Of a DNA stretch of 9,595 nt, positions 1-8,000 are shown piece by piece; position 1 is the first letter of the stretch, and every line of letters begins with the position of its first letter. The notes beneath the pieces were generated by a model, which was given only the letters and a program-made list of their open reading frames with translations, was not told the DNA's origin and did not search any database. The position numbers and the translations under genes are program-made. The stretch covers positions 1-9,595 of the forward strand of contig CABUUD010000071.1 in assembly GCA_902494585.1 (NCBI GenBank), written 5' to 3'. Source of the DNA: an uncultured Collinsella sp. (GTDB taxonomy: Bacteria; Actinomycetota; Coriobacteriia; Coriobacteriales; Coriobacteriaceae).

Positions 1-51
1 CGCCCCGCGCCCCGGCGTTGGGTCGTCGCGTGCTCGTTACTGAAAAGCTGA
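1..51 (+). other. Possible 3' end of an upstream gene, frame undetermined
   Basis: The first 50 bases are very GC-rich, as coding DNA in this window is, and they precede a strong terminator on the + strand. Two frames close here: one stops with TGA at 41-43 and another with TGA at 49-51. The third frame stays open through the terminator to TAG at 135-137, which makes it the least likely. The visible peptide is too short to recognise, so neither the frame nor the product can be settled from this window. Confidence 0.3.
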
Positions 52-63
52 TTAGAAGTTTGT

Positions 64-92
64 GTGCCGCCCCTTTTGGGGCGGCACGTTTT
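64..92 (+). terminator. Intrinsic terminator of the upstream gene
   Basis: A perfect 10-bp stem, GTGCCGCCCC at 64-73 and GGGGCGGCAC at 78-87, closes a TTTT loop. It is followed by G and then TTTT at 89-92 in a T-rich stretch. The stem strength and T-run fit a rho-independent terminator for a + strand gene ending just to the left. The opposite side of the stem has no comparable T-run for minus-strand transcription. Confidence 0.85.
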
Positions 93-334
93 GTTTGGGG
101 TCTCAGTCTTCACAATTTTCGTCAAGCTTTTGGTTAGGTTTTGGTCGGTTGGCGCAAGGGCGGAAGGGCAAAAGATCATTCGATAAAAAAGCTCAGAGAA
201 AGTGCTGGTAGGGGAGTTGTTGAGGTTTTCGACAGCTTTTGTCAACAAGAATCTTTGCGGCTATTGCCGCGGATTTCGTTGCCGCGGCCGCGATGGTGCG
301 GGATGCTGGGCGTAAGCGTCGAATGCTCCGATTG
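93..334. other. Non-coding leader region before the 140-aa membrane protein
   Basis: This stretch is more AT-rich than the genes, and I find no convincing coding region in it. The short open frames here lack good ribosome binding sites and look like chance. It contains an inverted repeat, TTGTTGA at 217-223 and TCAACAA at 242-248, with a small GACA/TGTC hairpin (231-234, 240-243) nested between. It also has a direct repeat TTGCCGCGG at 264-272 and 279-287. A promoter for the downstream gene must lie here or further upstream, but I could not place -35 and -10 boxes with acceptable spacing. Confidence 0.5.
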
Positions 335-345
335 AGGAGGCCAAC

Positions 346-768
346 ATGGATCTGTTTCTTGAGACCCCGCGGCAACAAGCCGAGCGCATGTTGCGCCAGC
401 AGCAACGGCTTATGGAGATGCAAATGCAAGGGGCGGCCGTCCAGCCTCCTGCGCAAAACGCCGCGTCCGCGGTATCGTCTGCGGGTGAGGCGGACCCAGG
501 AGCCTATTCCGTACAGCAAGATTCATATGCGCAGGAGCTTGCGTTCGACAAGCGTCGTGCGCGTCGCCGTCGTTGGACCCAGCGCCTGCGTACGCTGGCG
601 ATGATCGTGCTGATTCCGTTGGGGCTCGCGGCAATCTTCTTGGCCTCATATGCCCTCACGTGCATTCTCAACGGCGCCTCGCCCAGCGAGGTGCTTGAGC
701 ACTTGGCAGCTCTCGGCCAGCGCCTAAGCGATGTCGTAACAATCATCCGCGCCGGCTGGGAGAGTTAG
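346..768 (+). CDS. Hypothetical single-pass membrane protein, 140 aa
   Basis: I do not recognise this protein. The start is well supported: AGGAGG at 335-340 sits five bases before ATG at 346, and the frame closes with TAG at 766-768. Residues 1-30 are rich in Gln, Met and Arg and could form an amphipathic helix or short coiled coil. Residues 30-60 are Ala/Pro/Ser/Gln-rich and probably disordered. A strongly basic patch (KRRARRRRW, about 69-77) precedes one hydrophobic helix at about 84-107. By the positive-inside rule the N-terminal part should be cytoplasmic. Residues 110-140 form a short, possibly helical tail outside. There is no signal peptidase site and no catalytic motif. It lies 123 bases before rmuC on the same strand, so cotranscription is possible. 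A membrane-anchored adaptor or small structural protein is a guess only. Confidence 0.8.
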   Translation: MDLFLETPRQQAERMLRQQQRLMEMQMQGAAVQPPAQNAASAVSSAGEADPGAYSVQQDSYAQELAFDKRRARRRRWTQRLRTLAMIVLIPLGLAAIFLASYALTCILNGASPSEVLEHLAALGQRLSDVVTIIRAGWES

Positions 769-812
769 CGTTTTAGTACCTGTGGCCCAAAATCCATTTG
801 TCCGATTGCCAT

Positions 813-843
813 GTGACGCCCGGTGCGTGTGGCGGGGTAAGAT
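813..843 (+). promoter_or_regulatory. Candidate promoter for rmuC
   Basis: A GTGACG box (813-818, four of six matches to TTGACA) lies 19 bases before TAAGAT (838-843), which fits the TANNNT pattern of actinobacterial -10 boxes. Initiation would fall near 850, about 40 bases before the rmuC start. The spacing is longer than ideal and the boxes are imperfect, so this is tentative. Confidence 0.3.
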
Positions 844-891
844 TGATCGCGGTTTTGATTGATGGTCGATTGAGTTTGTTGGGCGAAGTCT

Positions 892-2247
892 ATGTCTGCT
901 ATTGATATCGTGCTTGTTGTGATCGTCTTGGTGGCGGTGGGGGTTGCTGTGGCTTGTGCCCTGCAGCTCAAGGGCCTTCGCGCCGAGCTGCAGGAGCGTG
1001 GCGATGACGGGGCAGAGATGCTGGCTGCGCTCGAGCAGGCCAACAACGCGCTCGACACCCTCAACGTCGCGTTGGCAGAAACCCGCCGCACGGCAAATGC
1101 CATCGCGCAGCAGCAGACGACCGATGCGGCCGTAGAGCAGCAGCGTTACCTGACCATCGCGCGTGAGTTCTCGCAGGCTGGCGACCGTATGGATGACCTG
1201 CGCCGCGAGACGGCCCAACAGCTCGGTGCCAACCGCGAGGGCATCGAGCACCGCCTGGACAAGGTGCGCGAGACGGTCGATGCCCAGCTGGGCGCCATCC
1301 GCAAGGACAACAACGTGCAGCTCGATCAGATGCGCGCGACGGTGGACGAGAAACTCTCCCGTACGCTCAACGATCGCCTGTCTGCATCGTTTAAGCAGGT
1401 GAGCGACCAGCTCGAGGCTGTGTACAAGGGTTTGGGCGATATGCAGTCCATTGCCACCGGCGTGGGCGACCTCAAGCGCGTGCTGGGCAATGTAAAAGCG
1501 CGCGGCATTTTGGGCGAGGTACAGCTGGGTGCAATCCTGGCGGACATCCTTACGCCCGACCAGTATCTGGAAAACGTCGCCACCAAGCCCGGCACCTCGG
1601 AGCGCGTTGAGTTTGCCGTCAAGCTGCCGGTGGACGAGGGCGATCCCGTGCTGCTGCCGATCGACTCCAAATTCCCGGGCGACGCGTACGAGCATCTGCT
1701 CGACGCGCAAGAGTCGGGTGATGCCGAAGCTGTGGCCACCGCGCGCAAGACACTCGATGCTATGGTGAAACGCGAGGCAAAGGACATCTGCGAAAAATAC
1801 CTGAGCGTGCCCGCGACCACCAATTTTGGCATTATGTTCGTGCCGTTTGAGGGCCTGTACGCCGAGGTCGTCAGCCGCCCCGGGCTTATCGAGACCCTGG
1901 GCCGCGACTATCACGTTAACGTTGCCGGCCCCAGCACCATGGCGGCCATCCTCAACAGCCTGCAGATGAGCTACCAGACGTTTAGGCTGCAAAAGCGCAC
2001 CGACGACGTGCTGCGTGTGCTCTCTGCCGTCAAGGCCGAGCTGCCGCGCTATCAGGCGGCGCTGCGTCGTGCCCAGCAGCAGATCGAGACCGCGGGTAAA
2101 ACGGTCGAGGGCATCATCACCACGCGCACCAACGTTATGGAGCGCAAGCTCAAGGATATCGACGCGCTGGAAGACGCGCGGGAGGCCGACGAGATTTTGG
2201 GCTTGGAGTCCGCAGGCTTGCTCGCAGACCAAAAAGACGAAGACTAG
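892..2247 (+). CDS. rmuC: DNA recombination protein RmuC
   Basis: This 451-residue protein has the full RmuC architecture and is close in length to the E. coli protein. Residues 4-24 form an N-terminal membrane anchor. A long, charged, Ala/Gln/Arg-rich region (about 25-190) is predicted coiled coil. The conserved RmuC domain spans about 190-430. Within it GILGEVQLG (205-213) supplies a Glu (E209), and PIDSKFPGD contains Asp258-Ser-Lys260, an arrangement compatible with the PD-(D/E)xK nuclease-like fold proposed for this family. The conserved FVPFEGLYAEVV block is also present. In E. coli, loss of RmuC raises inversion at short inverted repeats; its biochemical activity is still inferred. An in-frame TGA at 871-873 excludes a longer protein, and the membrane anchor begins directly after ATG 892, which fixes the start. 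The ribosome site (GGGCGA, 881-886) is weak. The next gene, an ABC exporter, follows after 123 bases. Confidence 0.95.
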   Translation: MSAIDIVLVVIVLVAVGVAVACALQLKGLRAELQERGDDGAEMLAALEQANNALDTLNVALAETRRTANAIAQQQTTDAAVEQQRYLTIAREFSQAGDRMDDLRRETAQQLGANREGIEHRLDKVRETVDAQLGAIRKDNNVQLDQMRATVDEKLSRTLNDRLSASFKQVSDQLEAVYKGLGDMQSIATGVGDLKRVLGNVKARGILGEVQLGAILADILTPDQYLENVATKPGTSERVEFAVKLPVDEGDPVLLPIDSKFPGDAYEHLLDAQESGDAEAVATARKTLDAMVKREAKDICEKYLSVPATTNFGIMFVPFEGLYAEVVSRPGLIETLGRDYHVNVAGPSTMAAILNSLQMSYQTFRLQKRTDDVLRVLSAVKAELPRYQAALRRAQQQIETAGKTVEGIITTRTNVMERKLKDIDALEDAREADEILGLESAGLLADQKDED

Positions 2248-2273
2248 CTGCATCTGACGGCGGGGTGCCTGCA

Positions 2274-2308
2274 CAAGCACGGCGCGGGCGCTTTTCGCAT
2301 CGTGCTTG
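2274..2308. repeat. Inverted repeat upstream of the ABC exporter gene
   Basis: CAAGCACG at 2274-2281 pairs perfectly with CGTGCTTG at 2301-2308. A smaller GCG/CGC pairing (2288-2290 with 2296-2298) is nested inside around a CTTTT loop. No T-run follows on either strand, so it is not a typical intrinsic terminator. Its right arm overlaps the candidate -35 box for the ABC exporter, so an operator role is possible but unproven. Confidence 0.55.
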
Positions 2309-2336
2309 CCTGAAGTGCGCTTTAGTGTGCAACAAT
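2306..2336 (+). promoter_or_regulatory. Candidate promoter for the ABC exporter gene
   Basis: TTGCCT (2306-2311, four of six matches to TTGACA) lies 19 bases before AACAAT (2331-2336), which ends in the typical AAT of a -10 box. Initiation would fall near 2343, downstream of ATG 2335 and upstream of ATG 2371. This supports the later start codon. The spacing is on the long side. Confidence 0.35.
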
Positions 2337-2359
2337 GGCGTTTCGCCCTATCAGACGCG

Positions 2360-2365
2360 AAAGGA
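2360..2365 (+). promoter_or_regulatory. Ribosome binding site that decides the ABC exporter start
   Basis: AAAGGA at 2360-2365 lies five bases before ATG 2371. The alternative in-frame ATG at 2335 has no purine-rich site before it (the preceding bases are TTTAGTGTGCAACA) and may lie inside the promoter. The start is therefore placed at 2371. Confidence 0.7.
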
Positions 2366-2370
2366 AGCCC

Positions 2371-4173
2371 ATGTCTCAGAGAAACACCAATCCGCTCAAA
2401 CGCTCCACCGTGCGCCGCACGCTACAGCGTTTTTGGGACGTCACGCGCACGCAGCCGCTGATCGTCTTTCTCTCGGTGTTCTCGTCGGCGGGCTACATCT
2501 TTTTGCTCACGTTTGCCAACACCTACGTGATGGCCCTTATCGTCGACCGCGTCCAGGCCGGCCCCGTGGCGGGCGACCAGGTGTTTGAGGTCTTTGGTCC
2601 CTATATTCTGGCGCTCGTGTTCGTTAACCTAGTGGGCCAGATCCTCTCCAAGCTGCAGGACTACACCGTCTACAAGCTCGAGATTGCGGGCAATTATCAC
2701 CTGGCGCGCCTGTGCTTTGACACGCTCTCCAATCAATCCATGACATTTCACACCAGCCGCTTTGGCGGATCGCTTGTGAGCCAGACGAGTCGTTTTATGA
2801 GTGGCTACACGGGCTTGGTCGACGTGACGGTGTATTCGCTCATTCCCACCATCACCTCGGTTGTCTGCACGGTGGCGGCGCCCGCTCCGGTGGTGCCGAC
2901 GTTTACCGTGATCCTGGTGGGCATCATGGTCGTCTACATTGCGTTTGTCTGGCTTATGTACAAGCGCATCATGCCGCTTTCGGCCGCGACGTCCGCCGCT
3001 CAGAACAAACTGTCGGGCGTGCTGTCCGACGCGGTCACGAACATCCTGGCCGTCAAGACCTGTGGGCGCGAGGACTTTGAGCGCGACCTGTTCGATACCG
3101 CCGACCGCGCCGCGCGCGATGCTGAAACGGTTTCGATGCACGCCATGATGCAGCGCAACTTTACGACCTCGGGCCTTATCGTCATCACCATGGCCGTGGT
3201 GAGTGTGTTCGTCGCGGGTGGCAACGCGTGGTTTGGCATCTCGGCCGGCGCGCTCGTCATGATCTTTACCTATACGTACAACCTCACCATGCGTCTGAAC
3301 TACGTGAGCTCCATGATGCAACGCATCAACCGCGCGCTGGGCGATGCGGCCGAGATGACGCGCGTGCTGGACGAGCCGCGTCTGGTGGCAGACGACGAGA
3401 ATGCCCCCGAGCTCAAGGTGGGCGAGGGTGCGATTGATTTTGAGCACCTGAGCTTTGCATACCGTGATGCCGCGGCAGGCGAGAGCGTGTTCGACGACCT
3501 GACGCTCCATGTGGCAGCGGGCCAGCGCGTGGGCCTGGTGGGCAAATCGGGCTCGGGCAAGACGACGCTCACCAAGTTGTTGCTGCGCCTGGACGACGTA
3601 CAGGGCGGCCGCGTGCTCGTGGACGGCCAGGACGTCTCGCGCTGTACACAGCAGAGTCTGCGCCGCCAGGTTGCCTACGTGCCGCAGGAGGCGCTGCTGT
3701 TCCATCGCTCCATTCGCGAGAATATCGCCTACGGCCGCCCCGACGCAACCGACGAGCAGATCCGCGAGGCCGCGCGCCTGGCAAATGCCCTGGAGTTTAT
3801 CGACCGCCTGCCCCGTGGCTTTGACACCATGGTGGGCGAGCGCGGCGTCAAGCTTTCGGGCGGCCAACGTCAGCGCGTGGCCATCGCCCGCGCTATCCTG
3901 ACCGACGCGCCGATCCTGGTGCTCGACGAGGCGACGTCTGCCCTCGACAGCGAGTCCGAGGCGCTGGTGCAGGGGGCGCTCGAGAACCTGATGCGCGGTC
4001 GCACCTCCATTGTGGTGGCGCATCGCCTGTCCACCGTGGCGGCGCTCGATCGCATCGTGGTGCTGGCGGACGGCGAGATTGTCGAGGACGGTACGCATGC
4101 GCAGCTTGTCGAGGCGGGCGGCGAGTATGCGAGCCTGTGGGGCCGCCAGACCGGCGCATTTTTGGAGGCTTAA
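2371..4173 (+). CDS. ABC transporter half-exporter, permease fused to ATPase
   Basis: With the start at ATG 2371 the protein has 600 residues, typical of MsbA/LmrA-type half-transporters. The N-terminal membrane domain (about 15-330) contains several hydrophobic helices. The C-terminal ATPase has Walker A GKSGSGKT (391-398), the Q-loop Gln439 in VPQEA, the ABC signature LSGGQ (495-499), Walker B ending Leu-Asp519-Glu520, the D-loop SALD, and the switch His551 in VVAHRLS. All catalytic residues are intact, including the Glu that is often degenerate in heterodimeric exporters. Together with the lack of a second half-transporter beside it, this favours a homodimer, though a distant partner is possible. 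The substrate cannot be read from sequence; lipids, drugs or peptides are all possible. No peptidase domain is present at the N-terminus, so it is not a bacteriocin-processing exporter. It is separated from rmuC by 123 bases and from nth by 63, with no functional link evident. Confidence 0.93.
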   Translation: MSQRNTNPLKRSTVRRTLQRFWDVTRTQPLIVFLSVFSSAGYIFLLTFANTYVMALIVDRVQAGPVAGDQVFEVFGPYILALVFVNLVGQILSKLQDYTVYKLEIAGNYHLARLCFDTLSNQSMTFHTSRFGGSLVSQTSRFMSGYTGLVDVTVYSLIPTITSVVCTVAAPAPVVPTFTVILVGIMVVYIAFVWLMYKRIMPLSAATSAAQNKLSGVLSDAVTNILAVKTCGREDFERDLFDTADRAARDAETVSMHAMMQRNFTTSGLIVITMAVVSVFVAGGNAWFGISAGALVMIFTYTYNLTMRLNYVSSMMQRINRALGDAAEMTRVLDEPRLVADDENAPELKVGEGAIDFEHLSFAYRDAAAGESVFDDLTLHVAAGQRVGLVGKSGSGKTTLTKLLLRLDDVQGGRVLVDGQDVSRCTQQSLRRQVAYVPQEALLFHRSIRENIAYGRPDATDEQIREAARLANALEFIDRLPRGFDTMVGERGVKLSGGQRQRVAIARAILTDAPILVLDEATSALDSESEALVQGALENLMRGRTSIVVAHRLSTVAALDRIVVLADGEIVEDGTHAQLVEAGGEYASLWGRQTGAFLEA

Positions 4174-4225
4174 GGCCCCCGTACGTGGGACAATCGTTTC
4201 CGTGAAGTTATGTTTCTGCCGAGCC

Positions 4226-4231
4226 GAGGAG
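4226..4231 (+). promoter_or_regulatory. Ribosome binding site that decides the nth start
   Basis: GAGGAG at 4226-4231 lies five bases before ATG 4237. An in-frame ATG at 4210 would add nine residues, but it has no good ribosome site and its extension would contain this purine-rich element. The later start also matches where endonuclease III proteins usually begin. Confidence 0.75.
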
Positions 4232-4236
4232 TCGTT

Positions 4237-4902
4237 ATGCCACGCGAGACCAATGCCGCCAAACGCGAGCGCGCCGTTGAGGTGTGCGAGCGCCTCAACC
4301 GTCGCTATGGCCCGGTTGAGTGCTTTTTGGACCACGAGAATCCCTTTAGGCTGCTCATCGCGGTGCTGCTCTCGGCGCAGACGACCGATGCACAGGTCAA
4401 CAAGGTGACGCCGCGGCTGTTTGCCCAGTGGCCCACGCCCGAGGCCATGGCGGGGGCGAGCGTGGCCGATGTGGCCGACACCATTAAGTCACTCGGCTTT
4501 TATAAGAGCAAGGCCAAGCACGCCGTGGAGGCCGCGCAGATGATCGTTGCCGATTACGGCGGCGAGGTACCGGCCGACATGAAGGAGCTCGTCAAGCTGC
4601 CGGGTGTTGGCCGCAAGACGGCGAACATCGTGCTCAACGTGGGGTTTGGCATTGTCGAGGGCATCGCGGTCGATACGCACGTCAACCGCATCGCGCACCG
4701 CCTGATGCTGAGCCCCAAGACGCATGCCAAGGAGCCGCTCAAGACCGAGCAAGATCTGCTCAAGATTTTGCCGCACGAGTATTGGGAATCGGTCAACCAC
4801 CAGTGGATTACCTTTGGCCGCGAGATCTGCGACGCCCGCAAACCTAAGTGCGACGAGTGTCCGCTGGCGGATTTGTGTCCCAGCGTGCGCGTGGCGGGGT
4901 AG
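4237..4902 (+). CDS. nth: Endonuclease III, DNA glycosylase/AP lyase with 4Fe-4S cluster
   Basis: The 221-residue protein matches the usual length (E. coli Nth is 211). It removes oxidised pyrimidines from DNA and nicks the resulting abasic site, starting base excision repair. The conserved early block LLSAQTTDAQVN lies at 44-55. The helix-hairpin-helix LPGVGRKTAN is at 121-130 and carries the catalytic Lys127. VDTHVNR (145-151) supplies the catalytic Asp146. The C-terminal iron-sulphur loop has Cys198, Cys205, Cys208 and Cys214 in the exact C-x6-C-x2-C-x5-C spacing of the family. Catalytic Lys plus Asp and the Nth-type block distinguish it from MutY, which lacks the Lys and has an extra C-terminal domain. 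It sits 63 bases after the ABC exporter and 157 bases before mfd, another repair gene. Confidence 0.97.
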   Translation: MPRETNAAKRERAVEVCERLNRRYGPVECFLDHENPFRLLIAVLLSAQTTDAQVNKVTPRLFAQWPTPEAMAGASVADVADTIKSLGFYKSKAKHAVEAAQMIVADYGGEVPADMKELVKLPGVGRKTANIVLNVGFGIVEGIAVDTHVNRIAHRLMLSPKTHAKEPLKTEQDLLKILPHEYWESVNHQWITFGREICDARKPKCDECPLADLCPSVRVAG

Positions 4903-4907
4903 GGCGG

Positions 4908-4932
4908 AACGCATTTTCGTCTGGCGTTTTTT
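4908..4932 (+). terminator. Weak terminator-like hairpin after nth
   Basis: AACGC at 4908-4912 can pair with GCGTT at 4924-4928 around an 11-base loop, with T at 4927-4932 forming a run of six. It begins five bases after the nth stop codon. The 5-bp stem is short, so termination here would be partial at best. Confidence 0.35.
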
Positions 4933-4950
4933 GCGGGGCTGGGTTTGCCC

Positions 4951-4981
4951 TTGAACCGGAGTCCTCTCCATGCGTTACCAT
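4951..4981 (+). promoter_or_regulatory. Candidate promoter for mfd
   Basis: TTGAAC (4951-4956) lies 19 bases before TACCAT (4976-4981), which fits TANNNT. If used, initiation would be near 4988 and the mRNA leader would be about 70 bases long. It would include the GC-rich hairpin at 5007-5029. Box matches are moderate and the spacing is long. Confidence 0.3.
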
Positions 4982-5006
4982 GACAGACAATGTATTTGAC
5001 GTACGA

Positions 5007-5034
5007 CCCGCCGAGCTTGCCCCGGCGGGCTTTT
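5007..5034 (+). terminator. Terminator or attenuator hairpin before mfd
   Basis: CCCGCCG at 5007-5013 and CGGCGGG at 5023-5029 form a perfect 7-bp GC stem with a nine-base loop. The stem is followed by C and TTTT (5031-5034). It ends about 25 bases before the mfd start. It may terminate nth transcripts, or act as an attenuator if mfd is transcribed from a promoter to its left. The T-run is short, so strength is uncertain. Confidence 0.6.
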
Positions 5035-5048
5035 GGCGTTGCAATGCC

Positions 5049-5054
5049 GGAGGA
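5049..5054 (+). promoter_or_regulatory. Ribosome binding site that decides the mfd start
   Basis: GGAGGA at 5049-5054 lies five bases before ATG 5060. The in-frame ATG at 5033 overlaps the T-run of the hairpin at 5007-5034 and has no ribosome site, so the start is placed at 5060. Confidence 0.8.
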
Positions 5055-5059
5055 ACAGC

Positions 5060-8000
5060 ATGCTCATTCACCGTATAGCCGCGCAGCTCTACACTGCCGA
5101 GGCCTTGCAGACCGTCGAGGCCGGACTCGATGCCGGCGAGGACGTGACGCTGGCCGTGTCGCAGTCGGGCCGTACGCTTATGGCGGCCGCCCAGTTTGCG
5201 CGCCGTCCGCGACCGACGGTCTACATTGTGAGCGGCGAGGACGCGGCCGATCGCGCCGCGCGCAGCCTTGCCGCCTACGTGGGCTTGGCGCATGTGTGCC
5301 GTTTTCCCGAGCGCAAGGACTACCCTTGGCGCGAGCAGGCGCCCGACGACGCCGTGGTAGCCCAGCGCTGCGAGGCGCTCGGGCGCATCGTGCGCGGGGA
5401 CAACTGCATCATGGTCGCCTCGGCTCGCGCGCTGCTGCGCTGCGTGCCGCCGGTCGAGAGCCGCTACTGGGAGTCCACTACTTTTGCGGTGGGCGAGGAG
5501 ATTCCCTTTGACGAGGTGCCGCAGTGTCTGGTGGGCATGGGCTACACCAATGCCAGCGCCGCCGACGCGCCCGGCCTGTTCCGTGTGCACGGCGACACTG
5601 TCGAGGTGTTTCCCGCGCAGGAAAAGGCGCCCGTGCGCATTGAGTTCTTTGGCGACGAGATCGACCGCATCCGCCGCATGGTGAGTTCGACGGGCCAGAC
5701 CATCGGCAACGAGGACAGCATCGAGATCTTCCCCTGTCGTGAGCTCGCACTCACCGACGACGCCGTCCACAACATGCATGTGGCGCTCTATCGCGCCAGC
5801 CAGGATGACAGCAAGCTGGCGGCGCTGCTCGAGATGGTGGATGCGCGCATCGTCACGCCCGAGCTCGATCGCTTTTTGCCGGTGATGTACGGCCAGACCG
5901 TGAGCCCGCTGTCGCACGTGAGCGGCAAGGCGCTCGTGGTACTGTCCGAGCCGCGCTCGCTGTTCGACGATTGCCTGCGCGCCTACGAGGATATCGAGGC
6001 ACGTGCCGGCGAGGCGGGGGTCGACCGTCTGGACGGCCTGTACGTGCGTGCCCAGCAACTCGACTTTGGTTCCCAGCAACGCCTGAACTATGTGAGCCTC
6101 ATCCGTGCCGGCGGTGCGGTGACGGCCGAGCTCAAGATTGAGCAGCCTGCCATCGCAGGCTCGGACAACCGTTTTATGACGCGCATCCAGGAGGTCGTGG
6201 GCAAGCGCTATGCCTGCGTGTTTGCCATCCCCGACCGCGGTGCGCGCGAGTCGATGGAGCTTACCTTTGGCGACGAGGGCATTACCTTTGAGGAATCGCT
6301 GACCGCGGCGCCCGAAAATGCCGGCGCCATCGGCGACCGCGTGCGCGTGGCGGCGGCGGATTCCGCCGACCGTGCCGCACGCCAGGAGGCCCATGCTTCC
6401 ATTCGCGAGCGTAAGGCCGACGCGCTCAACGCCCGCTCGCTCGAGGCGGGCGCCGAGCAGGCTGCTGCCGGCGCCGCCGTGCCCACCATCTCGCGCGGGC
6501 GCGTGACCTTTGTGGACGCCGCCCTGCCGCAGGGCGTGGTGGTGCCCGACGCCAATTTGGCCGTGTTCTCGATCGCCGACCTCAACGCCCGCATGGACGC
6601 CAACCGCGCGCGCAGCCGTCGCAAGGTTGACATTACGCAGATCACTTTCCCGTTTAAGCCGGGAGACTACGTGGTGCACGCTACCCACGGCATCGCGCTC
6701 TTTAGTGAGATCGCGCGCCAGGAAGTGGGCGGCAAGGAACGCGACTACTTTTTGCTGGAATACGCCGACGGCGACAAACTCTACGTGCCGCTGGAGCAGG
6801 TTGACCGCATTACGCGCTACGTTGGTCCCGACGGCGATAAGCCGCGCTTGACCAGGCTCAACACCGCCGACTGGACGCGGGCCACCAACAAGGCGCGCAA
6901 GAATGCCAAAAAGCTGGCGTTTGACCTGGTCGACCTGTATACGCGCCGCTCGTCGATTACCGGTATCGCCTGTCCGCCCGATACGCCCGAGCAGATCGAG
7001 ATGGAGGAAAGCTTCCCCTACGACGAGACGCGCGACCAGCTGGAGGCCATCGCCGACATCAAGGCCGACATGGAGGCGCCCAAGCCCATGGACCGCCTGC
7101 TGTGCGGCGACGTGGGTTTCGGCAAGACCGAGGTCGCCCTGCGCGCGGCCTTTAAGTGCGTGGACTCCGGCCGCCAGGTCATGGTGCTCTGCCCCACGAC
7201 CATTCTGGCCCAACAGCACTACGAGACATTCTTTGAGCGTTTTGCCCCGTTTGGCCTGGAGGTCGAGGTGCTCAGCCGCTTCCGCACGCCGGCGCAGCAA
7301 AAGCGCGCGCTCAAGGCGTTTGCCGAGGGCACGATCGACGTGCTCATCGGCACGCACCGCTTGCTTTCTGCCGATGTGAACCCCAAGAACCTGGGCCTGG
7401 TGATCATCGACGAGGAGCAGCGCTTTGGTGTACAACACAAAGAGCAGCTCAAAAACCTGCGCGAGCAAATCGACGTGCTCACGCTCTCGGCAACGCCTAT
7501 TCCGCGAACCATGCAGATGGCCACGAGCGGCGTGCGCGATATGAGCCTGATCACCACGCCGCCGACCGGGCGTCGTCCCGTGATCGTGCACGTGGGGGAG
7601 TACGACCCCGACGTGGTGAGTGCGGCGATTCGCCTGGAGGTGGGCCGCGGCGGTCAGGTGTATTACGTGTCCAACCGCGTCAAGACCATCGACGATGCCG
7701 TGGCGCGCGTGCACGAGGCCGCGCCCGAGGCGCGCGTGGGTGTGGCACACGGCAAGATGAGCCCGCGCGAGGTCGAGGACGTGATGATCGAGTTCGCGAC
7801 CAAAAAGATCGACGTGCTTATCGCCACGACCATCGTGGAGAGCGGCATCGACAACGCAACGGCCAATACGCTCATCATCGAGGACTCGCAGCGCCTGGGC
7901 CTGGCACAGCTCTACCAGCTTAAGGGCCGTGTTGGCCGCTCGGCCACGCAGGCATATGCGTACTTTATGTTCCCCGGCGAGCTGCCGCTTACCGAGGAGG

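Noticed and set aside
141..604. Short open frames in the leader (141-335, 239-604 +, 193-519 -)
   Set aside because: They lack convincing ribosome sites, and two of them overlap the well-started gene at 346 in other frames. Their Arg-rich composition is typical of off-frame translation.
724..2280. Minus-strand open frame of 518 codons opposite rmuC
   Set aside because: It is the shadow of the rmuC reading frame, with no recognisable domain and biased His/Leu/Arg/Ala composition.
2335..2370. Longer start for the ABC exporter at ATG 2335
   Set aside because: It has no ribosome site and may overlap the -10 box. ATG 2371 has AAAGGA at proper spacing.
2629..4335. Minus-strand open frame of 568 codons opposite the ABC exporter
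   Set aside because: It is antisense to a complete ABC exporter and has the same shadow composition; no motif supports it.
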